NCBI RefSeq assembly: GCF_000722875.1
Contig: NZ_JFHR01000044.1
Location: forward strand, 1 to 46,581
DNA from: Sphingobium chlorophenolicum
Lineage (GTDB): Bacteria > Pseudomonadota > Alphaproteobacteria > Sphingomonadales > Sphingomonadaceae
Length of the DNA: 46,581 bases
Direction of reading: 5' to 3'
Below are positions 34,390 to 42,385 of this stretch, piece after piece; positions within the stretch are counted from its first letter, which is position 1, and every line of letters starts with the position of its first letter. The notes under the pieces are model-generated. The model was given only the letters and a program-made list of their open reading frames with translations. It made no database searches and was not told the origin of the DNA. A program made the translations under genes and the position numbers.

Positions 34390-34745
34390 TGTGACAATCT
34401 TTCTCTAGAGTCCCTGGATCCGCAATGAAGCGGACGCGAGGCTCCTTAGTGCGCAACGAAAGAAGGGGCAACCGGCCAGTTTGCACCCATTGGCCGTAAC
34501 GACGGATTATGGGGGGCCGGGAGGAAATATCCGCCATCCATTGCGTAAGCGCAGCCTATGATGACAACCGTCATGCTGAGGGTAGGGGTGCCAATAGTCC
34601 CTAGGACCGATCGACATTTAGTTCAGGGCGAGCCGAAAATGGTAGTTTTTCGTGACCCGGAGCGCAGCGTACTCAAAGTACGTGAGCACCGGAAGCACGG
34701 AAAAGTGCCATTTGCAGGCCGCCATGGGCTGAATGTCGATCGGTC
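34390..34745. other. 356-bp gap holding the aminotransferase promoter region and a palindromic element
   Basis: From the aminotransferase start to the pabC stop codon. The first 200 bp are AT-richer than the genes (ATTATGGGGGG, GAGGAAATATCC) and should hold the aminotransferase promoter. The remaining 149 bp are the palindrome described separately. No further coding sequence is supported. Confidence 0.6.
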
Positions 34746-34749
34746 CTAG
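34601..34749. repeat. 149-bp palindromic, MITE-like element
   Basis: Terminal arms CTAGGACCGATCGACATT... (34601-34621) and its reverse complement at 34729-34749 match at 20 of 21 bases. The symmetry continues inward (AAATGG..TTTTTCGTG against CACGGAAAAGTGCCATTT) to a perfect tip CGTACT-CAA-AGTACG at 34668-34682, whose centre is the exact middle of the element. It has no transposase. Its right arm contains the TAG stop codon of pabC. It could be a non-autonomous mobile repeat or encode a folded RNA. Confidence 0.8.
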
Positions 34750-35369
34750 CGCACTAGGGAGGCCGCCACCATGCCGCGCGCGGCGTTGCCGATGAAGAAG
34801 CCCTGTTCCAGGTCGCGGGGGCGCAGGTCTGTTTCGATCGCCTCCCCCATGTCGATGAGGCTCTGGCGCAGCACGCCGGGCAGCACGCCCCGGGACAGCG
34901 GCGGGGTCAACAGCTTGTCGCCGCGCTCCACGAAGATGGAGGAGAAACTGCCCTCGGTCAGGAAGCCCTGTTCGTCGGTCATCACCACTTCATAGGTGCC
35001 GCCGCGCTGCAACGCGTCGCGGTAGATCGACCGGTCGGTCGTCTTGTGCGCCAGCCGCGAATCTCCCGCAGGCGCATTGCGGGGGACCAGCGCCACCTGC
35101 ATGATCGCTTGCGGCCAGGTGCGATGCTCGCGCACCTCTATGGCGATGGAGCCCCGCCGCGACACCAGCAGGCGCAGGCGGCTGCGTTCGCTCAGGCGGA
35201 AGGTCGCGGCTTGCAGTTCGTTGCGCACATCATGGCGGTCGAACGCGAAATCGAGCGCCTCCGCGCTGGTCTTCAACCGCTCCAGATGCAATTCCAGCAA
35301 CCTGATGCCCTCGACCGGGTCGAAGGCCATGGTTTCGAGCAGATCGAACCGTCCGTCAGCCAATGCCAT
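34746..35369 (-). CDS. pabC: Aminodeoxychorismate lyase-type class IV aminotransferase (PabC)
   Basis: About 207 residues from the ATG at 35369 (MALADGRFDLLETMAFDP); upstream the frame overlaps pabB and is not coding. The fold-type IV features are present: RLLELHLERLKTSAEALDFAF, the PLP lysine in LAHKTTDRSIYRDAL, EVVMTDEQGFLTEGSFSSIFV with the catalytic glutamates, and LPGVLRQSL. It converts aminodeoxychorismate to p-aminobenzoate and pyruvate for folate. It starts 32 nt after pabB. Many relatives have the two fused in one protein; here they are separate. Its TAG stop codon lies in the palindromic element. Confidence 0.82.
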   Translation of the reverse strand: MALADGRFDLLETMAFDPVEGIRLLELHLERLKTSAEALDFAFDRHDVRNELQAATFRLSERSRLRLLVSRRGSIAIEVREHRTWPQAIMQVALVPRNAPAGDSRLAHKTTDRSIYRDALQRGGTYEVVMTDEQGFLTEGSFSSIFVERGDKLLTPPLSRGVLPGVLRQSLIDMGEAIETDLRPRDLEQGFFIGNAARGMVAASLVR

Positions 35370-35401
35370 GAAAAACCCTGCAACTCCCTTGATATCGTCC
35401 G

Positions 35402-36574
35402 TCAGGCCGGCGTGAGGAAGCGCGCCTTGGCCAGACATTCCGCCCATTCGGAAGCGACCTCCGAATCCGCGACGATACCCGATCCCAGACCCAGGCGCCC
35501 CTCCCTGCTGCCTTCTTCGACGCAAATGGTGCGGATGGCAACATTGAAGGCGGCGTCGCCCGAAGGATCGATCCACCCCATGGAGCCAGTGTAGACGCCG
35601 CGTGGAAAGGCTTCGACCGCATCGATGATCTCCATGGCGCGGACCTTGGGCGCGCCGGTGATCGACCCGCAAGGGAAGAGGACGCGCAGCACGTCGACCG
35701 GCGACAGGCCGGGCAGCAGCCGGGCGCGCACGGTCGACACCATCTGGTGGACGGTGGGATAGGTTTCGACCTTGAACAGGTCGGGCACCGCGACCGTGCC
35801 AGCGTGGGAGACACGGGAAAGATCGTTGCGCAGCAGGTCCACGATCATCAGATTTTCGGCGCGCTGCTTGGCGTCCCGCTCCAGCCATTGCACCAGTTCG
35901 GCGTCGCGGACCAGATCCGGGTCGCGGGGGGCGGTCCCCTTCATCGGGCGGGCGGTCAACTGACCCCGCATATGGGTGAAGAAGAGTTCGGGGGAAAAGG
36001 AGAGGATGGCATGATCGCCCGTGTGCAGCACGCCGCCATAGCCCGCCTGCTGACGCGGACGCAGCGCAGCGTAGAGCGCCATCGGATCGCCCGTGAAATG
36101 CGCGGCGCAGGGGAAGGTCAGATTGACCTGATAAATGTCCCCGGCGCGGATATAATCCTGCACCTGCGCGAAGGCGGCGCGGTAGGCGGCTTCATCGATC
36201 AGCGGCTGGAGCCTGTCGACCCCGGCGGCGGGATCGGGCAGCAGGCCCGGCATGTCCGCCGCATCGATCAGCCGCACCCCTTCGAACAGGCCGAACCAGA
36301 GCAGCGGCGTCTTCGGCTGGTCCTGCCGGTGCCGTTCCGCCAGCGGGTGAAGTCGTTCCTCCAGCGCGAGGCCCGCTTCATAGGCGATGAAGCCGGCGGC
36401 GTGCAGGCCCTCCTCCGCCGCTTCGGCCAGACGGTCCAGGGCGGGCTGTACCTCCGTCAGCCGGTGGGCGGCGATGATCGAGACGGGATCGCGATAAAGG
36501 CGCGCGGGCGCCGCCCCCCGCGTGCGGGCGTCGTCGAACAGGACGAAGGCTTCGGTCGGTCCCGGAAGGCGCAT
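35402..36574 (-). CDS. pabB: Aminodeoxychorismate synthase component I
   Basis: About 390 residues from the ATG at 36574 (MRLPGPTEAFVLFDDAR); the frame upstream overlaps the divergent DUF983 gene. Chorismate-binding motifs are intact: IRAGDIYQVNLTFPC, RPMKGTAPR, NLMIVDLLRNDLSRV, CGSITGAPKVRAMEIID. It turns chorismate into aminodeoxychorismate with ammonia from a glutamine amidotransferase, which is not encoded nearby. It is followed by pabC after 32 nt. Confidence 0.92.
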   Translation of the reverse strand: MRLPGPTEAFVLFDDARTRGAAPARLYRDPVSIIAAHRLTEVQPALDRLAEAAEEGLHAAGFIAYEAGLALEERLHPLAERHRQDQPKTPLLWFGLFEGVRLIDAADMPGLLPDPAAGVDRLQPLIDEAAYRAAFAQVQDYIRAGDIYQVNLTFPCAAHFTGDPMALYAALRPRQQAGYGGVLHTGDHAILSFSPELFFTHMRGQLTARPMKGTAPRDPDLVRDAELVQWLERDAKQRAENLMIVDLLRNDLSRVSHAGTVAVPDLFKVETYPTVHQMVSTVRARLLPGLSPVDVLRVLFPCGSITGAPKVRAMEIIDAVEAFPRGVYTGSMGWIDPSGDAAFNVAIRTICVEEGSREGRLGLGSGIVADSEVASEWAECLAKARFLTPA

Positions 36575-36668
36575 GGCGGCCCTCTTAACAGGCTTTGCCG
36601 CGGGCGGAAGGGCCAAGAGGAACGATGCGCTGTTGCGCGGGCCGGGCATCGGCCATAGGGATCGGACC

Positions 36669-37052
36669 ATGACCGACGGTTCGACCAGTGATGAGGCGGC
36701 GCGGCCGTTGCGGCCGGCATTGGGGCTGGCGCTGCGAGGGCACTGCCCGGCATGCGGCGAAGGACGCATGTTCGCCCGCTTCCTGAAGCCAAGCCCCGCC
36801 TGCGAAACCTGCGGGCAGGCGTGGGACCAGTCGCGGGCGGACGATTTCCCGGCCTATATCGTGATCCTGCTGCTGGGGCACATATTGGTGCCCCTGATGA
36901 TCGAGGTGAATGCGGCGCTGGATATCCCGCTGGGCATGCAGGCGCTGCTGTGGCCGGGGCTGGCGATCCTGCTCGCGGTGGCGATGATCCAGCCGGCCAA
37001 GGCGGCGGTCATCGCCTTTCAATGGAGCCGCCGCATGGACGGCTTCCGTTGA
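36669..37052 (+). CDS. DUF983 family membrane protein
   Basis: 127 residues. A zinc-ribbon-like N-terminus with CPACG and CETCG (four cysteines) is followed by two hydrophobic helices (AYIVILLLGHILVPLMI and LLWPGLAILLAVAMI). This is the DUF983 pattern; function unknown. The ATG at 36669 is used because it starts just outside the repeat-free promoter space before divergent pabB. The 3' end lies 3 nt from the end of the convergent thioesterase gene. Confidence 0.85.
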   Translation: MTDGSTSDEAARPLRPALGLALRGHCPACGEGRMFARFLKPSPACETCGQAWDQSRADDFPAYIVILLLGHILVPLMIEVNAALDIPLGMQALLWPGLAILLAVAMIQPAKAAVIAFQWSRRMDGFR

Positions 37053-37055
37053 TCC

Positions 37056-37493
37056 TTATTCCGGGCGGATGATGAAATTCCGCTCCATGGCTTCGCGCAG
37101 GCTTTCATCGATGCTGCGGCGCCCTTCCGAACCATGGGTCACGACCGTGGTGTCGGCGGTGGCGACGCACACGCCCTTCTGGAAACCGGCCGAGCTGATC
37201 GTCCAGCTCGTGCGGCCGATATGGCCGATCGCGCAATGCACCTCGAACGGATAGGGGAAATGCGATTCCTCGACGAAGTTGAGATTCACATTGGCGACCA
37301 GCCAACGCACGCCCTGTTCCTGCGGATGGCGGCCGAGATGATGGTGGAAGCGGATGCGAGCGGTTTCGAAAATCCCGGAGATCGCCACGTTGTTGACGTG
37401 GCCCATCGTGTCGATGTCCTGGAAGCGGGTATCGATGCTGGTGACGAAACGATAAGCGTCCGGGCGAAGGCGCCAGGATTCGGGTTTGGCCAT
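37056..37493 (-). CDS. Hotdog-fold acyl-CoA thioesterase (4HBT family)
   Basis: 145 residues of the single-hotdog 4-hydroxybenzoyl-CoA thioesterase/YbgC group. The signature VTSIDTRFQDIDTMGHVNNVAI carries the catalytic Asp and the helix start; RWLVANVNLNFVEE and the terminal TVVTHGSEGRRSIDE complete the fold. It hydrolyses an acyl-CoA, substrate unknown. It has its own 213-bp upstream region shared with the divergent cytochrome gene. Confidence 0.85.
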   Translation of the reverse strand: MAKPESWRLRPDAYRFVTSIDTRFQDIDTMGHVNNVAISGIFETARIRFHHHLGRHPQEQGVRWLVANVNLNFVEESHFPYPFEVHCAIGHIGRTSWTISSAGFQKGVCVATADTTVVTHGSEGRRSIDESLREAMERNFIIRPE

Positions 37494-37706
37494 GTCCTGC
37501 TTTCCATATGTCCTGTTTACCCTTTGCTCTTAGTCGCTCGCGGCGGGGATGCAATCTTCGGGTGGAAATTGGTCGAACTGCGACCTTTTTGACACAGGCG
37601 CGCAGGCGATCATTCTGGTTCGGTAACGGATCGTTTCCACCGGGGCCGGTGGACTTCGGCGCGGTTGCCGCATAGTTTCCGCACCGGATTCGCGGACGGG
37701 GTTTTC

Positions 37707-38939
37707 ATGCAACGCTATAGTCGGACTGCCATTTTCCTGCACTGGGCCATCGCGGCCCTGCTGGCCTTCCAGATCGCCGTGGGATGGGCGCTGGAGGATC
37801 TGGGCGCACGCGGTTTCTCCCTGTTCCAGTTGCACAAGTCGATCGGCATCTCCATCCTGGCGCTGACGCTGGCGCGCATCGTCCTGCGTTACTGGAAGCC
37901 GCGTCCGGCCTCGACCGAGGGCGGGTGGCAAGGCGCGCTGGCGAAGGCGGTGCACGCCGGTCTCTATGTCTTCATGCTGGGGGGGCCGCTGACGGGGTGG
38001 GCGCTGGTGTCGACCGCTAAGGTGAAGGTGCCGACGCTGATCTTCGGCGTCATTCCCCTGCCCCACCTGCCGCTGCCGATGGGCGTTAACGATCCGGCCC
38101 ATAGCGCGCATGCGATCCTGGCGTGGATCGGCATCGCCCTGTTCGCCCTGCATGTCGCGGGCGCGTTGCGGCATCATTTCCTGATCGGCGACGGGCTGTT
38201 GTGGCGCATGATACCGGCGCGTTCGCCGGTGTTGCTGGCGGCCCTGCCCGCGCTGGTCGCGGCCGGGTTCCTGCTGGGACGCATCGTGCTGCCCGCGCCC
38301 GCGCCCAAGGCGGCAGCCGCCGCGACCGTACCGGCCGCCGTCGAGGAGGAAGCGCCTGACAATGTCGCCGAGGCCGTTGGGAATGCCGCCAACGCGACCG
38401 CCCCGGAGGGTGCGGACAATGCGGCTGAAGCTGAAGAAGCTGCGGGGCCGCCGCCTTCCTGGGCGGTGCGGCCGGGCGGCAATATCGGCTTTTCGGTGGG
38501 CAATAGCGGCGAGACGATCAGCGGCGGCTTTTCGAAATGGACGGCGAAGATCGCGATGGACCCGGATCATCCGGACAGCGCCGACATCCGCGTGGAGATC
38601 GATCTGGCGAGCGCCAGCGTCGGCGACAGCTACAAGGACGGCATGCTGACCGGCGACGAATTTTTCGGCGTGGCGGCCCATCCCAAGGCCATCTTCACCG
38701 CCAAGGGCGCGGAAAAGACCGGCGCGAACAGCTATCGCGCTTCCGGCACGCTGACGCTGAAGGGCGTGAGCAAGCCGCAGAGCATCCGTTTCACCCTGTC
38801 CGGCACGGGCAAGGCGCGGAAGGTTGCCGGATCGGCCACCATCGCGCGCGCCTCCTTTGGCGTGGGCAACGGGGAGAGCAGCGGGGGACTTGATCCCAAG
38901 GTGGCGGTCAGCTTCGATTTCAGCGCCGCGACGGAATGA
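37707..38939 (+). CDS. Cytochrome b561-YceI fusion protein
   Basis: 410 residues in three parts. Residues 1-200 are a cytochrome b561 with four membrane helices and heme histidines in IFLHWAIA, LHKSIGI, AVHAGLY and ALHVAGALRHH. Residues about 205-245 are an Ala/Glu-rich flexible linker. Residues about 250-410 are a periplasmic YceI domain (SGGFSKWTAKIAMDPDHP, DEFFGVAAHPKAIF, ASGTLTLKGVSKP), a lipocalin-like fold that binds polyisoprenoids such as ubiquinone. In E. coli the b561 protein YceJ and YceI are two adjacent genes; here they are one. It probably passes electrons between a quinone held by YceI and the membrane. Confidence 0.88.
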   Translation: MQRYSRTAIFLHWAIAALLAFQIAVGWALEDLGARGFSLFQLHKSIGISILALTLARIVLRYWKPRPASTEGGWQGALAKAVHAGLYVFMLGGPLTGWALVSTAKVKVPTLIFGVIPLPHLPLPMGVNDPAHSAHAILAWIGIALFALHVAGALRHHFLIGDGLLWRMIPARSPVLLAALPALVAAGFLLGRIVLPAPAPKAAAAATVPAAVEEEAPDNVAEAVGNAANATAPEGADNAAEAEEAAGPPPSWAVRPGGNIGFSVGNSGETISGGFSKWTAKIAMDPDHPDSADIRVEIDLASASVGDSYKDGMLTGDEFFGVAAHPKAIFTAKGAEKTGANSYRASGTLTLKGVSKPQSIRFTLSGTGKARKVAGSATIARASFGVGNGESSGGLDPKVAVSFDFSAATE

Positions 38940-38982
38940 CCGGCGGATAGATTTACATCGGGATTTTTGCCAAAGCGACGTC

Positions 38983-40092
38983 ATGGACAACAGAAAATCG
39001 CCAGCCGCGCATATAGAGGACGGGGTTTTCCTGGGCTTCGTCCTTCTGGTTTCGATCGCCTTCGCTCTGGTGATCGAGCCGTTTTTCGCCGCCGTGCTGT
39101 GGGGCGTGATCGCCGCCATATTGTTCGCGCCGGTCAACCAGGCGCTGCTGCGCATGATGCCGCGGCGGCGGAACAGTTCGGCGGCCCTGACGCTGCTGCT
39201 GATCATCGCGCTGGTGATCGTCCCCGCCTTCATATTGGCGGCGGCGCTGGTGCAGGAAGCGACGATCTTCACCGCCAAGGTGCAGTCGGGCGAGATTAAT
39301 TTCGCCCGCATGTTCGCCCAGTTCCAGGCGAGCCTGCCCGGATGGGCCGCGGCATTTCTGGAGCGGCTGGGCATCACCAATTTCGCGGCGGTGCGCGAGA
39401 TGCTGAGCGAAGGCATCGCGTCCAGTTTCCGCACGGTGGCGACGCAGGCGTTGCAGATCGGGCAGAGCGCGTTCAGCTTCCTGATGGCGTTGGGCGTGAT
39501 GCTGTACCTGACCTTCTTCCTGTTGCGCGACGGGCCTAGACTGGCGGCGATGATGGACCGGGCGGCGCCCATGCGCACCGCCTATCGGCAGGCGCTGATG
39601 CAGCAGTTCGTCATCGTCACCCGCGCCACGATCAAGGGCAGCATCGTCGTCGCCATCGTGCAGGGACTCATCGGCGGCGTGGTGTTCTGGGCGCTGGGAC
39701 TCCCAGGGGCGTTGCTGTGGGGCGTGCTGATGGGGGCGTTCTCGCTGATCCCTGCGGTCGGGACGGGACTGGTCTGGGTGCCGGTGGCCATCTATCTGTT
39801 CGTGACCGGCGCGGTGGTGCAGGGCCTGATCCTTGCCTTTTGCGGGCTGTTCGTGATCGGGATGGTGGACAATATCCTGCGCCCGGTGCTGGTCGGGCGG
39901 GATACGCGGATTCCCGACTATGTGGTGCTGATCACGACGCTGGGCGGGATCGACCTGTTCGGGTTCAACGGCATCGTCATCGGGCCGGTGATCGCGGCGC
40001 TGTTCATCGCCACCTGGAACATCGTGACGAAGATGCGGACGGGGGCGGATGGGCTGGAGGGGCCTTTGACGGAAGAACCTTCGGGCGGTTGA
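38983..40092 (+). CDS. AI-2E family permease
   Basis: 369 residues with about eight membrane helices: two at the start (FLGFVLLVSIAFALVIEPFF, AVLWGVIAAILFAPV), one near ALTLLLIIALVIVPAFI, a soluble middle loop (FTAKVQSGEINFARMFAQF), then a block of helices ending near MVDNILRPVLVGRDTRIPDYVVLI. The family (PerM/TqsA) includes putative autoinducer-2 exporters and cation/proton exchangers, so the substrate is open. The ATG at 38983 is 43 nt past the fusion gene. Confidence 0.88.
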   Translation: MDNRKSPAAHIEDGVFLGFVLLVSIAFALVIEPFFAAVLWGVIAAILFAPVNQALLRMMPRRRNSSAALTLLLIIALVIVPAFILAAALVQEATIFTAKVQSGEINFARMFAQFQASLPGWAAAFLERLGITNFAAVREMLSEGIASSFRTVATQALQIGQSAFSFLMALGVMLYLTFFLLRDGPRLAAMMDRAAPMRTAYRQALMQQFVIVTRATIKGSIVVAIVQGLIGGVVFWALGLPGALLWGVLMGAFSLIPAVGTGLVWVPVAIYLFVTGAVVQGLILAFCGLFVIGMVDNILRPVLVGRDTRIPDYVVLITTLGGIDLFGFNGIVIGPVIAALFIATWNIVTKMRTGADGLEGPLTEEPSGG

Positions 40093-40116
40093 AGCATGCC
40101 GTGACGTCAGAACTGG

Positions 40117-40136
40117 GCTCCTGCCTTCGCAGGAGC
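40117..40136. repeat. Perfect 8-bp hairpin GCTCCTGC-CTTC-GCAGGAGC
   Basis: A perfect stem of 8 bp with a 4-nt loop between the convergent permease and ABC-F genes. No T-run follows. The sequence is common as a dispersed repeat in alphaproteobacterial intergenic regions. It could stabilise the 3' ends of both transcripts. Confidence 0.55.
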
Positions 40137-40145
40137 GCGGTGTGC

Positions 40146-42014
40146 CTAGAGTTCCTCCAGCGCGGCGCTGGCTTCCATCCAGCTTTCTTCCGCGGCTTCC
40201 AGCTTCTTTTCCAGGTCGGCGCGCTTCACCATCAGTTCGGTCATGGTCATCTTCGCCTCCGCGCCGGTGGCGGATTTGGGGTCGAACAGCGCCTTGTCGA
40301 TGCGGCTGCGTTCGGCGTTCAGCGTGGCCATTTCCTTTTCAGCCTTGCTGACGGCGTTCTTCGCCGCCTTCTGCTTTTCGCGCCATTCGGCGGCGTTGCG
40401 CTTTTCCGCCTTGCGGTCGGCCTTCGGCGCATCCCCGCCGCCGCCGTTGCCGTCCGCCTTGCGCAGGATGATGTCGGTATAATCCTCCAGGCTGCCGTCG
40501 AAGGGCTGGGCCGTGCCGTTGTCGACCAGCACGAGGCGGTCGGCCACCAGTTCGATCATGTGGCGGTCGTGGCTGACGATCACCACCGCGCCCGAATATT
40601 CGTTCAGCGCCTGCACCAGCGCCTCCCGGCTGTCGACGTCGAGATGGTTGGTCGGTTCGTCGAGGATCAGCAGGTGCGGCGCGTCGCGGGTGATGAGCGC
40701 CAGCGCCAGCCGCGCCCTTTCGCCGCCCGACATGCTGCCGACCTTCTGCGTGGCGCGTTCGCCGGAGAAGCCGAAGCGGCCTAGCTGGGCGCGGACGGCG
40801 GCGGGGGTGGCGCCCTTCATCACGCGGCTCATATGTTCGAGCGGCGTGTCGGTGACGTCCAGTTCCTCCACCTGATATTGGGTGAAATAGCCGACATTCA
40901 TCTTGGCCGAGGCGTTCATCGCGCCCTCCATCGGCTTCAACTGCGCGGCGATCAGGCGGGCGAGCGTGGTCTTGCCGTTGCCGTTGCGGCCGAGCAGCGC
41001 CAGCCGGTCGTCCGGATCGATGCGCAGGTTGACGCGGCGCAGGATCGGCGTTTCGTCATAGCCGACCGCCGCCATGTCCATGGTGATGAGCGGCGGGCGC
41101 AGTTCGGGCGGGCTGGGGAAGCCGAAATGCAGCGTCGGGTCTTCGATGGCCGCAGCGATCGGCTGCATCTTCGCCAGCGCCTTGGCGCGGGACTGGGCCT
41201 GTTTCGCGGTGGAGGCGCGGGCCGAGTTGCGGGCGACATAATCCTGCAACTTCTCGCGCTCCGCCTGCTGCTTGGCGCGGGCGGCTTCCTGCTGCGCCAG
41301 CCGTTCGGCGCGCTGCCGTTCGAAGGCGTCGTAGCCGCCGGGGTAGAGGGTGACCTTGCCCCCCTCCAGATGCAGGATATAGTCGACCACATTGTTGAGC
41401 AGGTCGCGCTCATGGCTGATCACGACCACGGTGCCGCGATAGCTTTTGAGGAAATTTTCCAGCCAGAGCGTCGCTTCGAGGTCGAGATGGTTCGACGGTT
41501 CGTCGAGCAGCAGCAGTTCGGGGTTGGAGAAAAGCAGCGCAGCCAACGCCACGCGCATCTTCCAGCCGCCTGAGTAACTGTCGAGCGGGCGGCCCTGCAT
41601 TTCCTCATCGAAGCCGAGGCCGACCAGGATGCGGGCGGCGCGGGCCGGGGCGGTGTAGGCGTCGATGGCGTTCAGCCGTTCGTAGATATGGCCGAGGCGG
41701 TCGGGGTCTTCGGTATGTTCCGCCTCCGCCATCAGTTCGGCGCGTTCCTTGTCGGCGGCGAGGACGGTGTCGAAGGGGGTGGCGGTGCCGCTGGGGGCCT
41801 CCTGCGCGATATAGCCGAGGCGGGTGTCGCGGGGCATGTCGCAACTGCCCTCGTCCGGGTCGAGCTGGCCGATCATCACCTTCATCAGGGTCGACTTGCC
41901 CGCGCCGTTGCGGCCGATCAGGCCCACGCGGCTGCGCGGCGGCAGCGCGGCGCTGGCGCGGTCAAGGATGGTGCGGCCGCCGAGGCGCACGGTGATGCCG
42001 TTCAGGTTGAGCAT
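40146..42014 (-). CDS. ABC-F family ATP-binding protein
   Basis: About 622 residues from the ATG at 42014 (MLNLNGITVRLGG). Two ABC ATPase cassettes on one chain with no membrane part: GRNGAGKST, SGGWKMRV, LLLLDEPSNHLD in the first and GRNGNGKTT, SGGERARLALA, LLILDEPTNHLD in the second. A linker rich in Arg/Lys/Ala (about 235-300) joins them and a basic coiled-coil tail closes the protein. ABC-F proteins act on the ribosome (Uup/YheS type by layout) rather than transport. Whether it gives antibiotic resistance cannot be seen. Confidence 0.9.
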   Translation of the reverse strand: MLNLNGITVRLGGRTILDRASAALPPRSRVGLIGRNGAGKSTLMKVMIGQLDPDEGSCDMPRDTRLGYIAQEAPSGTATPFDTVLAADKERAELMAEAEHTEDPDRLGHIYERLNAIDAYTAPARAARILVGLGFDEEMQGRPLDSYSGGWKMRVALAALLFSNPELLLLDEPSNHLDLEATLWLENFLKSYRGTVVVISHERDLLNNVVDYILHLEGGKVTLYPGGYDAFERQRAERLAQQEAARAKQQAEREKLQDYVARNSARASTAKQAQSRAKALAKMQPIAAAIEDPTLHFGFPSPPELRPPLITMDMAAVGYDETPILRRVNLRIDPDDRLALLGRNGNGKTTLARLIAAQLKPMEGAMNASAKMNVGYFTQYQVEELDVTDTPLEHMSRVMKGATPAAVRAQLGRFGFSGERATQKVGSMSGGERARLALALITRDAPHLLILDEPTNHLDVDSREALVQALNEYSGAVVIVSHDRHMIELVADRLVLVDNGTAQPFDGSLEDYTDIILRKADGNGGGGDAPKADRKAEKRNAAEWREKQKAAKNAVSKAEKEMATLNAERSRIDKALFDPKSATGAEAKMTMTELMVKRADLEKKLEAAEESWMEASAALEEL

Positions 42015-42385
42015 GGAGGGGGCCTCTAGCAGAGCGGCAAGGCGTGGTGAAGGCGTGGAGGTGGAGTTTTGCAGCAAGGGCCGTGGTTGCGAAGTTCACG
42101 CCGTTGTGGCCCACGCATTTGCGTGGGTGCGGAGTGGGGGCATCGATTTCGCAATAGGAGAATTTTTGCGGAATGGGTGCGTGGAGGGTGCCCGCCTGGT
42201 GCGGGGTGGATGGGTTGACGGTGGAAAGAGCCGGTGAGGGGTATGGCATGGGTTGGGGGGTGTAGGACAGGGTTTCGATCATCTGCTGTGCCTGGTCCTT
42301 CGATACGCCACTTCGACAAGCTCAGTGGCTACTCAGGACGAACGGGGGGAGAATACGGGGTTCGCGTCAATCAGTCCTGAAATCG
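42015..42385. other. 371-bp gap before the ABC-F gene
   Basis: It holds a perfect hairpin CCCACGCA-TT-TGCGTGGG (42110-42127), which lies about 100 nt before the ABC-F start on the minus strand, and a dispersed repeat at 42299-42350. Short reading frames are present on both strands, but none has a ribosome binding site and length to support calling a gene. The hairpin could belong to a leader of the ABC-F mRNA. Confidence 0.5.
42299..42350. repeat. Dispersed repeat with GCCACT...AGTGGC hairpin
   Basis: CTTCGATACGCCACTTCGAC..., containing GCCACT (42307-42312) and AGTGGC (42324-42329) around TCGACAAGCTC, then TACTCAGGACGAACGGGG. I know a near-identical sequence (CTTCGACAAGCTCAG...GGACGAACGG) as a frequent intergenic repeat of sphingomonads. 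It lies just past the GH3 gene 3' end on the minus strand. Confidence 0.7.

Noticed and set aside
42173..42270. Thirty-codon frame on the plus strand behind a GGAG as a leader peptide
   Set aside because: Opposite strand to both neighbouring genes; nothing downstream for it to control.
41962..42282. A 106-codon frame upstream of the ABC-F gene
   Set aside because: Pro/His/Arg-rich composition without motif; it overlaps the start of the ABC-F gene and contains the hairpin.
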